From: Vulcanimicrobium alpinum
GTDB taxonomy: Bacteria > Vulcanimicrobiota > Vulcanimicrobiia > Vulcanimicrobiales > Vulcanimicrobiaceae
DNA: 64,000 bases
Direction of reading: 5' to 3'
Assembly (NCBI RefSeq): GCF_027923555.1
Contig: NZ_AP025523.1
Coordinates: 434,001 to 498,000, forward strand
Under the pieces are notes generated by a model. The model made no database searches, was not told the origin of the DNA, and saw only the letters and a list, made by a program, of their open reading frames with translations. Both the position numbers and the translations under genes were made by a program. Numbering within the stretch: the stretch's first letter is position 1; each line of letters starts with the position of its first letter. Shown piece after piece: positions 17,754-26,960 of the stretch.

Positions 17754-18863
17754 TCAGTCTTCCTGCGGCGCGACGTCCATGCCGAGCACGAGCGTCGTCG
17801 TTTTCGTCGGCTTGCGCGTGGCCCCGAACACCTTCGCCAGCGCGGCCGCGGCGGGTGTCGAGCCGGAGACGGTTGTGACGGCGCGTACCGGCTGGTCGAC
17901 GAAAGTGGCGACGTTCCAGCCGCCGCCGCGCAGCGCGCCGACGACCGTCGCGTTCCAGTTCGGGATCCCGGTCGCGTTTGCGACGAGCACCTCGTCTTGC
18001 GGCGGCACGCTCTTCGTGAAGAGGAGGCGCCCGATGATGCGTGCCCAGCGCTGGTCGACGAGGACGACGGACGCGTCGCCGACGAACGCCGCGCGCCCCG
18101 GCATCGTGAACGTGCGGATGTTGTCGGCGGGGACGCCGCGATAGATCTCGAGCAGCGCCGCGAGCTGCGGATCCGTAAGCGTTGTCTGCATGTCGGTGCG
18201 CGCGAGGGCGAGCAGACGCGGGAGCTTCGCCCAGTTCTGCGGTAGGCCCATCTGATCGATCAACGACTTCAGCACGATCTGCTGGCGGCGCACGCGCCCC
18301 CAATCCGATTCCGCATCGTGCCGGAAGCGCATGTAGCCGAGCACCTGACCGCCGGTGAGATACTGCTCGCCCCGCTTGAGATGGATGTGCAGGTTGCCGT
18401 AGTTGTCGTCGTAGTCCATGTCGTGCTCGACGTCGACGTTCATCCCGCCCATCGCGTCGACGAGTTGTTTGGCGCCTTCGGGCTGGACGGCGATCGTCGC
18501 ATCGATCGGCACGCCGGTCAGCGCGGTGACGGCTTTCGCGCTCCCCGCCGGGCCGCCGAAGCCGATCGCGGCGTTGATCTTCTGGTAGCCGTGGCCGGGG
18601 ATCGGCACCCACGTATCGCGCGGGATCGAGACGAGCGTGGCGGTGCGGCGATCGATGTCGAGGTGGACGAGAATGACGGTGTCGGAGTTGCCCTCATCGC
18701 CTTGATAGCCGAGCAGCAGCAGGTTGAGCCGATGAGAGTGGAACGCGCTCTCGGCGCTGTTGACCGCGATCGCATGCTGCACGGGCGCGCGCAGCGTCGC
18801 GACGGCGATCGTGGCCGCGAGCGCGCCGCCGGCGAGCATGCCGGCGACGATCGTTCTGTTCAT
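17754..18863 (-). CDS. LytR-CpsA-Psr (LCP) family protein with LytR_C domain
   Basis: The ATG at 18863 follows GAGGAACTC and gives 369 residues. An N-terminal membrane anchor (IVAGMLAGGALAATIAVA) precedes the LCP domain. LCP markers are NLLLLGYQGDEGNSDTVI, LVSIPRDTWVPIPGHG, KINAAIGFGG and LTGGQVLGYMRFRHD, with the pyrophosphate-binding arginines in place. After residue about 265 a LytR_C-type domain follows (EVLVANATGIPNWNA...). LCP enzymes attach undecaprenyl-linked glycopolymers to peptidoglycan or other acceptors outside the membrane. The gene converges on rnd with a 12-bp gap. Confidence 0.88.
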   Translation of the reverse strand: MNRTIVAGMLAGGALAATIAVATLRAPVQHAIAVNSAESAFHSHRLNLLLLGYQGDEGNSDTVILVHLDIDRRTATLVSIPRDTWVPIPGHGYQKINAAIGFGGPAGSAKAVTALTGVPIDATIAVQPEGAKQLVDAMGGMNVDVEHDMDYDDNYGNLHIHLKRGEQYLTGGQVLGYMRFRHDAESDWGRVRRQQIVLKSLIDQMGLPQNWAKLPRLLALARTDMQTTLTDPQLAALLEIYRGVPADNIRTFTMPGRAAFVGDASVVLVDQRWARIIGRLLFTKSVPPQDEVLVANATGIPNWNATVVGALRGGGWNVATFVDQPVRAVTTVSGSTPAAAALAKVFGATRKPTKTTTLVLGMDVAPQED

Positions 18864-18931
18864 GAGTTCCTCGGAGAGAGACGAGCGCCCGGACGGCACA
18901 CGCCGCGTGCGTCAACGAATCGGTGGAATGT

Positions 18932-19609
18932 CTACGCGGCGAGGAACGGGGGTGCGCGCTTTCCGGCGCGCGTCGCGAGCGGGTGAATGCGCACCGTCGC
19001 AAACGACCGGCGGCGGCGCGAAAAAAGCGGAACCGCGGCGGTGCGGACCATCGCGACCCCGCGCACGAACAGCCCGATGCGGACGGCAGCGCGCGTGAGG
19101 GCGCCGAGCGCGTGCGTCAGCAACGCGCTCGTCACGGCGCACGCGAGCGCGTGCAGCGCCAGCGCGATCGGGACGGGGGCGCCGAGCCACAGCGTTCCGC
19201 CGAGCGGATGCCCCGCGATCGCGATTTGTTCGACCGTCTCCATCACGAACAGCGTGGCGAGCTGGGCAATGAAGATGAGCGGGAACAGCGTCGCGAGCCG
19301 CGTCGCTCCGGCGGCGCGATCGATCGCGTGCAGGCGGCGCGCAAGCGCGCGAGACCGATCCGCGAGTGCCGGGCGGGCGCGCATGACGACGTACAGCAGC
19401 GCGAACGCGGCCGCCACGGCAAGCGCCGGGACGACGTCGATCGTGCTGTGGTCGGTGTACCTTCCCGGGCCGAACAGCCCGGCGTTGGAAGCGGCTTCCA
19501 CGAACGGGTCGGCCAGCGCGGCGGCCGTTACGGCCGTCACCAGGCAGAACACTCCGCGGAACGCAGCGCGACGCATCGGCCCAGAGAGTTCTGCGCCGGC
19601 CGCCGTCAT
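18932..19609 (-). CDS. Membrane protein of unknown function, third gene of the wHTH-nucleotidyltransferase operon
   Basis: The product has 225 residues and about five hydrophobic segments (AAFRGVFCLVTAVTAAALA, VVPALAVAAAFALLYVV, LFPLIFIAQLATLFVMETV, ALALHALACAVTSALLT, VRIGLFVRGVAMVRTAAVP), with a basic C-terminus. No family was recognised. The ATG at 19609 overlaps the nucleotidyltransferase stop by 4 bp (ATGA), so it is made with that protein. The context could mean a membrane partner or effector for the nucleotidyltransferase pair, but nothing in the sequence proves it. Confidence 0.7.
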   Translation of the reverse strand: MTAAGAELSGPMRRAAFRGVFCLVTAVTAAALADPFVEAASNAGLFGPGRYTDHSTIDVVPALAVAAAFALLYVVMRARPALADRSRALARRLHAIDRAAGATRLATLFPLIFIAQLATLFVMETVEQIAIAGHPLGGTLWLGAPVPIALALHALACAVTSALLTHALGALTRAAVRIGLFVRGVAMVRTAAVPLFSRRRRSFATVRIHPLATRAGKRAPPFLAA

Positions 19610-20163
19610 CCGCCGAGCGAGGCGAAGAAGCGCGCGACGCGCGAGGCGTCGTACGACGCGTCCGCCGCCATCTCGCGTTCGGTCCAGGCGCGGATCGCCG
19701 CGAGGTCGACGTCGCGACGTGCGCGCACGACCGCCAGCGCGACCTCGAGCGCGGTGCGGTCGCCCCACGCCCAGAAGTGCAGGAAGCGGTCGCGCACGAC
19801 GTCGGTCGGCGTGTAGACGTGCAGCAGCGCGTCGGCGCGGCGGTCGGTGCGCCACGCCGTGATGAGGTCGCGTCCGATCGCGAGCGGACCGATCGGGAAC
19901 GCGAGTACGTAGGGCAGGCGATCGTGCCGGTAGTGACCCTCCGCGGCGAGGGCGAAACCGATCGTCGCAAGCGCGCGGTCGACGATGTGCGGTGCCGCGC
20001 CGACTTCGACGACGAAATCGACGTCGAGCGACTGGTAGCGGTCGGGGACGTAGTACGCGGCGGCGCTCCCGCCGCACAGCACGGCCGTCTCGCCGGCGCG
20101 CGCGAGGACGGTGCACGCCGCGAACGCGACGTCGACGAGGCCGGCGTCGTCGCCGAGCGTCAC
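19606..20163 (-). CDS. Nucleotidyltransferase-fold protein (AbiEii/MNT-like)
   Basis: The GTG at 20163 overlaps the regulator's TGA (GTGA) and gives 185 residues. The polymerase-beta-type signature is clear: LCGGSAAAYYVPDRYQSLDV continues into DFVVEV, giving Gly-Gly-Ser followed by the Asp-x-Asp metal pair. The later part (DRFLHFWAWGDRTALEVALA, IRAWTEREM) resembles the C-terminal helices of AbiEii-like and related uncharacterised nucleotidyltransferases. Such enzymes can act as toxins or modify tRNA or proteins. An adjoining winged-helix gene is the usual partner of type IV or MNT-HEPN-type modules. A housekeeping role is also possible. Confidence 0.78.
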   Translation of the reverse strand: MTLGDDAGLVDVAFAACTVLARAGETAVLCGGSAAAYYVPDRYQSLDVDFVVEVGAAPHIVDRALATIGFALAAEGHYRHDRLPYVLAFPIGPLAIGRDLITAWRTDRRADALLHVYTPTDVVRDRFLHFWAWGDRTALEVALAVVRARRDVDLAAIRAWTEREMAADASYDASRVARFFASLGG

Positions 20164-20504
20164 AGCGGTTTCCCGATGCGCCGCGGACGCTCGCGGAACG
20201 CCCGCGCCCGATCGCGGATCTCGGGATACGCGGCGACGAGCCGGTCGAGGAGCGCTCGCAATTCGACGGCGCCGTACCAGCGGCGATTCAGCAGCACCAG
20301 GCGCGTGCTGCCGACGGGACGCGAGACGACGACCCCTGCGCGTTCGAGCGCGATGACGACGCGGTGGACGGCGTTGGGGCTCGCCTCGATTTGGCGGGCG
20401 AGTTCGCGGACGTGGAGCCCGTTCTCCGAGAGCGCGAGCCGCGTCAGCACCCGGTCCCGGATCGCGGTGCCGAAGAGCGCGGGTCGCAGGTCGTCGCGGC
20501 GCAT
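20160..20504 (-). CDS. Winged helix-turn-helix regulator, first gene of the nucleotidyltransferase operon
   Basis: The start was set at the ATG at 20504 ([20 protein letters not shown], 114 residues), because the frame's earlier TTG at 20540 is itself the TTGACA -35 box. The N-terminal half is a MarR/ArsR-like winged helix ([20 protein letters not shown], then [20 protein letters not shown]), and the beta-wing includes [11 protein letters not shown]. The C-terminal segment contacts are unknown. It is likely the autoregulator of the three-gene operon. With a -10 near 20516, the transcript would begin only a few bases before the ATG, so it may be leaderless or nearly so. Confidence 0.78.
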   Translation of the reverse strand: MRRDDLRPALFGTAIRDRVLTRLALSENGLHVRELARQIEASPNAVHRVVIALERAGVVVSRPVGSTRLVLLNRRWYGAVELRALLDRLVAAYPEIRDRARAFRERPRRIGKPL

Positions 20505-20513
20505 CCCGCTTAG

Positions 20514-20540
20514 TGTCCTCACTTTTGGGACAACTGTCAA
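20514..20540 (-). promoter_or_regulatory. Promoter with palindromic operator for the wHTH operon
   Basis: On the minus strand TTGACA (20540-20535) is the -35. A candidate -10 (GACACT or CACTAA) lies 17-19 bp downstream. Within the spacer and -10 is the inverted repeat TGTCC-N9-GGACA (20514-20532), a likely operator for the winged-HTH protein. It lies about 65 bp from the aconitase start and could influence that gene too. Confidence 0.55.
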
Positions 20541-20596
20541 CGAATCGGGGACGGCCGACGGGAGCAGCGCCGCTTCGCAGCGGCGAAAGCCGCTTC

Positions 20597-23347
20597 GTGG
20601 ACACCCAGGCGCACCCCAACACGTTCTCGGCCCGCGACACGCTGCGGGTCGGCAATCGCGAGTATGCGTACTTCCGGCTCGCCGCCTTGGCCGAGCGCGG
20701 GCACGATCTCGCGACCCTGCCGTATTCGCTGAAGATCCTGCTCGAGAACCTGGTGCGCTTCGAGGACGGGCGATCGGTCAGCGCGGACGACGTCGCGGCG
20801 GTCGCCTCGTGGACGCCCGGAACGTCGTCGTCCAAAGAGATCGCCTACCGGCCGGCGCGCGTGCTCCTCCAGGACTTCACCGGCGTGCCGTGCGTCGTCG
20901 ACTTGGCGGCGATGCGCGATGCGATCGCCGCGATGGGCGGCGATCCCAAGCGCATCAACCCGCTGCAGCCGGTCGAATTGGTGATCGACCACTCGGTGCA
21001 AGTCGACGCGTGGGCGAGCAGCGATGCGTTCGAGAAGAACGCGCAGCTCGAGTTCGAGCGCAACGGCGAACGCTACGCCTTCCTCAAATGGGGCCAGTCG
21101 TCGCTCGACGGCTTCCGTGCCGTGCCGCCCGACACCGGGATCGTCCACCAGGTCAACATCGAGTACCTCGCACGCGTGATCTTCGGCGCGGGCGGCGCGG
21201 GCGAAGCGCATCCCGGCTGGACGCCGCTCGCGTATCCCGACACCGTCGTCGGCACCGACTCGCACACGACGATGGCGAACGGTCTGGGCGTGCTCGCCTG
21301 GGGCGTCGGCGGGATCGAGGCGGAAGCTGCGATGCTCGGTCAGCCGGTGACGATGCTGATCCCCGACGTGATCGGCTTCAAGATCACCGGCAAATTGCGC
21401 GAAGGCGTCACCGCGACCGATCTCGCGCTGCAGATCACCCAGATGCTGCGCAAGAAGGGCGTCGTCGGAAAGTTCGTCGAGTTTTACGGCGCGGGTCTGT
21501 CGTCGCTCCCGGTCGCCGACCGCACCGTCATCGGCAACATGTCGCCCGAATACGGTTCGACCGTCGCGATCTTCCCGATCGACGCGCTGACGCTGCAGTA
21601 CCTGCGGCTCACGGGCCGCACCGCCGAGCAGATCGCGCTCGTCGAAGCGTACGCGAAAGCGCAGGGGATGTTCCGCACCGACGACTCGCCCGAGCCGCGC
21701 TTCACCGACACGCTGCAGCTCGACCTCGGCGACGTCGTCCCCAACCTGGCCGGTCCGCGCCGGCCGCAGGATCGCGTCCCGCTCACCGACGTGAAAGCGA
21801 CGTTCGCCGTCGCGCTCGAGGAGTGGCAGACGGCCCGCGGTGCGAGCAGCAACGGCAAGCAGATCGATCGCTTCGAAGGCGAAGGCGGCGGCACGGCGGT
21901 GGCGGCGCAGCCTCGCACCGAGGTCTCCGACGGCGCGGTGGTGATCGCGGCGATCACGTCGTGCACGAACACGTCGAACCCCGCGCTCTTGATCGGCGCC
22001 GGCCTGCTCGCGAAGAAGGCCGTCGAGAAAGGCCTGCACGCGGCGCCGTGGGTGAAGACCTCGCTCGCACCGGGTTCGAAAGTCGTTACCGACTATCTCG
22101 CCAAAAGCGGCTTGCAGACGTATCTCGACCAGCTCGGTTTCAACCTGGTCGGCTACGGCTGCACCACGTGCATCGGCAACTCCGGGCCGCTCGGCGACGA
22201 CGTCGCGCACGCGGTGGCGGAACACGACATGATCGTCGCCGCGGTGCTCTCGGGCAACCGCAACTTCGAAGGGCGCATCCACCCGCAGGTCCGAGCGAAT
22301 TACCTCGCGTCGCCGCCGCTGGTCGTCGCCTACGCGCTCGCAGGGCGCATGGACGTCGATCTCACGAGCGAGCCGCTCGGACGCACCGTGACCGGCGAAG
22401 ACGTGTACCTCAAGGATCTGTGGCCGACCGGCGCCGAGATCGACGCGGCGATGAGCGCCTCGCTCAACGACGCGATGTTCCGCTCGCGCTACGCCGACGT
22501 CTTCGCCGGCGACGCGCGCTGGGCGTCGATGCAGGTACCCGCCGGCGAACGCTACGCGTGGGACGAGAAATCGGAGTACGTGAAGCGTCCGCCGTACTTC
22601 GACGGGATGCCCGCGCAGCCGGCGCCCGTACGGGACATCCGCGGCGCGCGCGTGCTCGCGATGCTCGGCGACTCGGTGACCACCGACCACATCTCGCCGG
22701 CCGGCAACATCGCGCGCAGTTCTCCGGCGGCGAAGTACCTGGTCTCGAAGGGCGTCGATCCGGCGGACTTCAACTCGTACGGCGCGCGCCGCGGTAACCA
22801 CGAGGTGATGGTGCGCGGCACGTTCGCGAACATTCGCCTGCGCAACGCGCTCGTGCCGGGGACGGAAGGCGGCGTGACGCGCTACCTGCCGACCGGCGAG
22901 CAGATGTCGATCTTCGACGCGTCGGAGAAGTATCGTGCCGCAGGCACGCCGCTGATCGTCCTCGCCGGCAAAGAGTACGGCAGCGGTTCGTCGCGCGACT
23001 GGGCGGCGAAGGGTCCCTATCTGCTGGGGATCAAGGCGGTGATCGCGGAGTCGTTCGAGCGCATCCACCGTTCGAATCTGATCGGGATGGGGATTCTCCC
23101 GCTGCAGTACCCGCAGGGGACGACGCGCGAGAGTCTCGGCCTCACCGGTGAGGAGACGTACGCGATCGAAGGCGTCGCCGCGAAACTCGAACCGGGGATG
23201 ACGGTGAAGGTCACCGCAACGGGCGCCGGCGGCGAAGCAAAGTCGTTCGACGCGTTGGTGCGCATCGACACGCCCGACGAAGCCGACTATTACCGCCACG
23301 GCGGCATCCTGCAGTACGTCCTCCGCCAACTCGCGATGTCACGCTGA
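20597..23347 (+). CDS. acnA: Aconitate hydratase A
   Basis: The product is 916 residues from a GTG at 20597 (start uncertain; homologues begin near [17 protein letters not shown]). It isomerises citrate to isocitrate in the TCA cycle using a [4Fe-4S] cluster. The cluster cysteines appear in [15 protein letters not shown] and [12 protein letters not shown]. Other signatures are [35 protein letters not shown] and [15 protein letters not shown] in the swivelling C-terminal domain. A GCCGCT-TCGC-AGCGGC hairpin (20569-20584) precedes the start. The gene ends Met-Ser-Arg-TGA inside the palindromic repeat at 23338-23433. 2-methylisocitrate dehydratase activity is possible, but no methylcitrate genes are nearby. 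Confidence 0.95.
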   Translation: MDTQAHPNTFSARDTLRVGNREYAYFRLAALAERGHDLATLPYSLKILLENLVRFEDGRSVSADDVAAVASWTPGTSSSKEIAYRPARVLLQDFTGVPCVVDLAAMRDAIAAMGGDPKRINPLQPVELVIDHSVQVDAWASSDAFEKNAQLEFERNGERYAFLKWGQSSLDGFRAVPPDTGIVHQVNIEYLARVIFGAGGAGEAHPGWTPLAYPDTVVGTDSHTTMANGLGVLAWGVGGIEAEAAMLGQPVTMLIPDVIGFKITGKLREGVTATDLALQITQMLRKKGVVGKFVEFYGAGLSSLPVADRTVIGNMSPEYGSTVAIFPIDALTLQYLRLTGRTAEQIALVEAYAKAQGMFRTDDSPEPRFTDTLQLDLGDVVPNLAGPRRPQDRVPLTDVKATFAVALEEWQTARGASSNGKQIDRFEGEGGGTAVAAQPRTEVSDGAVVIAAITSCTNTSNPALLIGAGLLAKKAVEKGLHAAPWVKTSLAPGSKVVTDYLAKSGLQTYLDQLGFNLVGYGCTTCIGNSGPLGDDVAHAVAEHDMIVAAVLSGNRNFEGRIHPQVRANYLASPPLVVAYALAGRMDVDLTSEPLGRTVTGEDVYLKDLWPTGAEIDAAMSASLNDAMFRSRYADVFAGDARWASMQVPAGERYAWDEKSEYVKRPPYFDGMPAQPAPVRDIRGARVLAMLGDSVTTDHISPAGNIARSSPAAKYLVSKGVDPADFNSYGARRGNHEVMVRGTFANIRLRNALVPGTEGGVTRYLPTGEQMSIFDASEKYRAAGTPLIVLAGKEYGSGSSRDWAAKGPYLLGIKAVIAESFERIHRSNLIGMGILPLQYPQGTTRESLGLTGEETYAIEGVAAKLEPGMTVKVTATGAGGEAKSFDALVRIDTPDEADYYRHGGILQYVLRQLAMSR

Positions 23348-23433
23348 GCTCGCCGAAGCGCAGCCCCGATCGCGCACGAAGGCGTATCCTTACGTGCACG
23401 GTCAAGGCTGCGCTTCGACAAGCTCAGCGTGAC
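23338..23433. repeat. REP-like palindromic repeat, copy 2 (contains both convergent stop codons)
   Basis: The 28-bp arms (GTCACGCTGAGCTCGCCGAA... and its near-complement at 23406-23433) carry two mismatches. The TGA of acnA (23345-23347) and the TGA of the convergent protease (23424-23426) both lie within the arms, each as TCACGCTGA, so both proteins end Ser-Arg. Confidence 0.88.
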
Positions 23434-24878
23434 ATGAGCCACATGCGGTTCGTAGAGTAGTCGAACATCGTCGTGAATTTGCCGAGGACGCGCGTGCCGA
23501 CGTTCCCCAGCTGCGAGGGATCGGCGAAGGAGCCGGTTCGCTCCAGATTCAGCTTGATCGGAACGTTGCGCACCTGCACCGGGCCTAGGCGCAGCGTGCG
23601 CGCCGTTGCAAGGTATCCGAAGCTCGCGCCTCCGATCCCCAGGCCGCGCTCCGTTGCGCTCGCATGGTACCGTGCGACCAGCCGGTGCGCGCGGGTGAAC
23701 GGCGACATCACGTCGAGTCCGAACGCGCTGCCGGTGTCGATCGCGATGGGGCCGTCGAACGCGTCGAACCCGCCGTCGATCTCGGGCTGACACCCCGAAA
23801 ACCGGATCGGAATCTCCGTCCCCGCTGGATCGAGCAGCGCGGCGTCGCGCGCGAACGAAACGGTGCGCCGCGCGAAGTCGAACCGGACCGCGAAACGCTG
23901 CAGCACCTCGCAGCCGATCGTCCCGTCGGCGTCGTGCATCGACGGATCGTCGACGACGGCGAACGGCTGCGAGCGCATCGACGCGCGCCCGATCTCCATC
24001 CGCGCGACGGTCGCATAGCGTTCGGCGACCAGACCCGGTCCGATCCCGCCGGTCTTGTCGTCGCCGACGAGTTGCACGCCAAGTCGACGCGCGGTGCGCG
24101 ACGTCATCAAGTTGGAGCCGCCCGAGTCGAACAGCATCCGCAGCGGGACGCCGGCGATCCGCACGACGACGACGGGGATGCCGTTGTGCAGCGCGATCGG
24201 TACGGTGCTCACGCCGTCGAGCGTCGCGTCGCGCGGCGGCGGCGGGGGCGCGAACGCGGCGTCAGCGACGTGCGCCGGAAAATCGACGCTGCGCACGCGT
24301 TCGATCCACACGCCGGTGCGCGTCGTCGTGACGGTTTGGAACGGAAGCACGGTGCCGCGGATCCGGCGATAGTCGGAGAAGCGGTCGGCGGCAACGTCGA
24401 TTCCGGAGCGGTCGATCACCTCCGCGATCGTCCCGTTCCGGCGATCAACGGTGACGTCGAGTGGACCGGTCATCCGCGGATACGTCACGCGCAGCACGAT
24501 CCGCGGCCCGCGAGCGGCGAGCAGCCGGATCGCCGGGCGCTCCGGGCCGTTGCGGCCGAAGAAGTGCGCCCACGCTGCGGCGTCGCGGCGGTCCTCGGCG
24601 TTGCCGTTCACGATCGGCATCCCGGTCGCGTCGGCGCCCCAGCTGCGCGTCCCGTCGTAACCGTTGCCCGACGAGAGCGGGCCGGCGACGATCCGCTCGA
24701 CGGTGCGTCCCGTTGCAAGGTCGATCAGATCGGTCTCGGTGCCGCGGACGCCGGCACCCGCCACGGTCGCGTGCAGGCGCACGAACCGCACGGCACCGCT
24801 CGACGTGCGGACGATGCGCAGGCGCTCGGGCGGCGGAAGCGCCGCCGTCGCGAGCGCGGCGGCGAGAACAAGAAGCAT
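23424..24878 (-). CDS. Secreted retropepsin-like aspartyl protease
   Basis: The ATG at 24878 gives 484 residues with an N-terminal signal (MLLVLAAALATAALPPP). Residues 20-230 are a beta-rich domain of unknown function. The C-terminal half has two retropepsin-like repeats, each with an Asp-Ser/Thr-Gly motif: MLFDSGGSNLMTSRTARRLG and IAIDTGSAFGLDVMSP. This matches the bacterial gag-polyprotein/PDZ-type aspartyl protease family, in which two half-domains supply the catalytic aspartates. It is probably exported; the substrate is unknown. It is divergent from the glycosyltransferase (55 bp apart) and ends inside the palindromic repeat. Confidence 0.8.
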   Translation of the reverse strand: MLLVLAAALATAALPPPERLRIVRTSSGAVRFVRLHATVAGAGVRGTETDLIDLATGRTVERIVAGPLSSGNGYDGTRSWGADATGMPIVNGNAEDRRDAAAWAHFFGRNGPERPAIRLLAARGPRIVLRVTYPRMTGPLDVTVDRRNGTIAEVIDRSGIDVAADRFSDYRRIRGTVLPFQTVTTTRTGVWIERVRSVDFPAHVADAAFAPPPPPRDATLDGVSTVPIALHNGIPVVVVRIAGVPLRMLFDSGGSNLMTSRTARRLGVQLVGDDKTGGIGPGLVAERYATVARMEIGRASMRSQPFAVVDDPSMHDADGTIGCEVLQRFAVRFDFARRTVSFARDAALLDPAGTEIPIRFSGCQPEIDGGFDAFDGPIAIDTGSAFGLDVMSPFTRAHRLVARYHASATERGLGIGGASFGYLATARTLRLGPVQVRNVPIKLNLERTGSFADPSQLGNVGTRVLGKFTTMFDYSTNRMWLMSR

Positions 24879-24933
24879 TATCGGTCGTTTATGGCGGCAG
24901 TATTCTGTGCGCCTCTCGCGGTAGGACTCCACG

Positions 24934-26196
24934 ATGATCCCGCGTCACGTTGCGCTCCTGTCGTTCGAGGGACCCGATCGCTACGCGTCGATCGGGGGCC
25001 TCGCGACGCGCGTGACGCAGCTCGCGCGCGCGCTCGGCGCCGCGGGCCACGACGTCGAACTGTTTTTCGTCGGCGATCCGCAGGCCGCGGCGATCGAAGA
25101 GACCGATCCCGGCGTGACGCTGCGCCGCTGGTCGCAGTGGATCTCGACGCAGCATCCGCGCAACGCCTACGACGGCGAGCCGGCGAAGATCCACGATTGG
25201 GAAGTGAGCCTGCCGCCGTGGATCGTCGACGAACTCCTCGTCCCGGCGAACGCCGCCGGCGAACGCGTGCTGGTGATCTGCGAGGAATGGCAGACCGCGA
25301 ACGTCGCGATCGCGATCGACCGGCTCGCGCGCGAACGCTGCGTGCGCGGCGCGCTCACGCTGATGTGGAACGCGAACAACACGTACGGCTTCGAGAAGAT
25401 CCATTGGCCGACGCTCACGCGGGCCGCGGCGGTGACGTGCGTGAGCAAGTACATGAAGTTCGAGCTCGGCGTGTGGGGCGTGAACGCGCTGGTGATCCCG
25501 AACGGGATCGACGAAGCGCTGCTCGCCGGCGCGGATCGCGAGCAGACCGCCGCCTTGCGCGCAGCGTTCGGCACGAAGCCGACGTGCGTGAAAGTCGGGC
25601 GGTTCGATCCCGACAAGAACTGGCTGCAGGCGATCGACGCGATCGCGGAACTGCACGCCGCGGGGACGCCCGCGCGGCTCATCGTGCGCGGCGGGAAAGA
25701 GCCGTACGGCGACGTCGTCCTCGGCCGCGCGCGCGAACGGCATCTCGCCGTCGAGCGGCTGGCGTACGAGGGCAGCGACTGGCACGAGTTCGCGCGTCTG
25801 CTGGGGACGGTCGACGCACCGGTGGTGCACGTGCGCGCATTCCTCGACGAAGCGACGCTCTACGCGCTCTACGCCGCCGCCGACGCGACGCTGGCGAACA
25901 GCGGCAAAGAGCCGTTCGGACTGGTGGGCTTGGAAGTGATGGCGTCGGGCGGGATCGCGGTCTGCGGGGCGACCGGCGAAGAGTACGCCGAACCGTTCGT
26001 CAACGCGATCGTCTGCGACACCAGCGACGGACGTGAACTCGCGACGTATCTCAAAGCCCTCTTCGACGATCCGACGCTCGGCGCGGAACTGCGCGCGAAC
26101 GGCGCCGAAACGGCGCGGCGCTACACCTGGGACAACGCGCTGACGGCGCTCGACCGCAAGATCGCCTACGTCGACGCGCGCAGCGCGCTCGCCTGA
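24934..26196 (+). CDS. Glycosyltransferase, GT4-like (GT-B fold)
   Basis: The 420-residue protein has an N-terminal acceptor domain with the glycine-rich loop FEGPDRYASIGGLATRVTQL. The C-terminal nucleotide-sugar domain has VIPNGIDEALL, KVGRFDPDKNWLQAIDAIA and the EX7E region (KEPFGLVGLEVMASGG). Family members transfer sugar from NDP-sugar with retention. The opening resembles starch/glycogen-synthase-like GT4/GT5 proteins, but no GlgA-specific KTGGL was seen. Its stop overlaps the SDR start by one base (TGATG). Confidence 0.85.
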   Translation: MIPRHVALLSFEGPDRYASIGGLATRVTQLARALGAAGHDVELFFVGDPQAAAIEETDPGVTLRRWSQWISTQHPRNAYDGEPAKIHDWEVSLPPWIVDELLVPANAAGERVLVICEEWQTANVAIAIDRLARERCVRGALTLMWNANNTYGFEKIHWPTLTRAAAVTCVSKYMKFELGVWGVNALVIPNGIDEALLAGADREQTAALRAAFGTKPTCVKVGRFDPDKNWLQAIDAIAELHAAGTPARLIVRGGKEPYGDVVLGRARERHLAVERLAYEGSDWHEFARLLGTVDAPVVHVRAFLDEATLYALYAAADATLANSGKEPFGLVGLEVMASGGIAVCGATGEEYAEPFVNAIVCDTSDGRELATYLKALFDDPTLGAELRANGAETARRYTWDNALTALDRKIAYVDARSALA

Positions 26197-26939
26197 TGCC
26201 GGTTCTTCTGATCACCGGCGGCAGCCGCGGCATCGGCGCCGCGCTCGCGATCGCAGCCGCTCGCGAGGGCTACGACGTCGCGCTGACCTATGCGAGCGAT
26301 CGCGCATCCGCCGATGCGGTGGTCGCGAAGATCGCCGCGCTCGGGCGCACCGCCGTCGCGATCGAAGCCGACGTCGCGCGCGAGGCCGACGTCGTGCGCG
26401 CGTTCGCCGAGGTCGATCGCCGGTTCGGGTCGCTCGACGCGGTGGTCATCAACGCGGGGATCACCGGGACGTTCACGCGCGTCGACACGCTCGACGTCGC
26501 GATGCTCGAGCGCGTCCTCGCGGTCAACGTCACCGGCGCGTTCATGACCGCGCGCGAGGCGGTACGCCGGCTCTCGACCGCGCACGGCGGACGCGGCGGT
26601 GCGATCGTCGTCATCTCGTCGCGTGCGGCGACGCTCGGCTCGCCGGGTGAATACGTCCACTATGCCGCCTCGAAGGCGGCGGTCGATACGCTGGTGCGCG
26701 GTTTGAGCAAAGAGATCGCGCGCGAGGGCGTGCGGGTGAACGGCGTGCAGCCGGGGCTGATCGACACCGAGATCCACGCGCGTGCCGGCCGTCCCGAACG
26801 GGTCGCGCAGATCGCACCGAACGTCCCGATGGGCCGCGCCGGGACGGCCGAGGAAGTCGCGCAAAGCGTGCTGTGGCTGCTCTCGCCGCTCGCCTCGTAC
26901 GTCACCGGTGCTATCCTGGAGGTCGGCGGAGGCCGCTGA
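26196..26939 (+). CDS. Short-chain dehydrogenase/reductase (SDR)
   Basis: This is a 247-residue classical SDR. The cofactor motif TGGSRGIG lies at residues 7-14 (Arg after Ser favours NADPH). NAG is present in VVINAGITG, the catalytic Ser is in IVVISSRAA, and YVHYAASKAAVDTL gives YxxxK. The C-terminal VTGAILEVGGGR is typical. It reduces a carbonyl or oxidises an alcohol of unknown identity; FabG-like sugar or polyol reductases are the nearest style. It is co-translated with the glycosyltransferase through a one-base stop/start overlap. Confidence 0.88.
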   Translation: MPVLLITGGSRGIGAALAIAAAREGYDVALTYASDRASADAVVAKIAALGRTAVAIEADVAREADVVRAFAEVDRRFGSLDAVVINAGITGTFTRVDTLDVAMLERVLAVNVTGAFMTAREAVRRLSTAHGGRGGAIVVISSRAATLGSPGEYVHYAASKAAVDTLVRGLSKEIAREGVRVNGVQPGLIDTEIHARAGRPERVAQIAPNVPMGRAGTAEEVAQSVLWLLSPLASYVTGAILEVGGGR

Positions 26940-26960
26940 GTCCGTCCGGAGGTTGAAGCG

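Noticed and set aside
20505-20540. wHTH gene starting at TTG 20540
   Set aside because: TTGACA there is a good -35 box and the palindromic operator falls in the would-be coding part.
20537-23329. A 930-codon minus-strand open frame opposite aconitase
   Set aside because: The composition is typical antisense shadow (Arg, Val, Asp repeats) and aconitase motifs are complete on the other strand.
24934-26196. Glycogen synthase (glgA)
   Set aside because: The N-terminal loop is similar, but the GT5 substrate motif KTGGL was not found and the gene is grouped with an SDR and a DUF3052-like gene, so it is called only a GT4-like glycosyltransferase.
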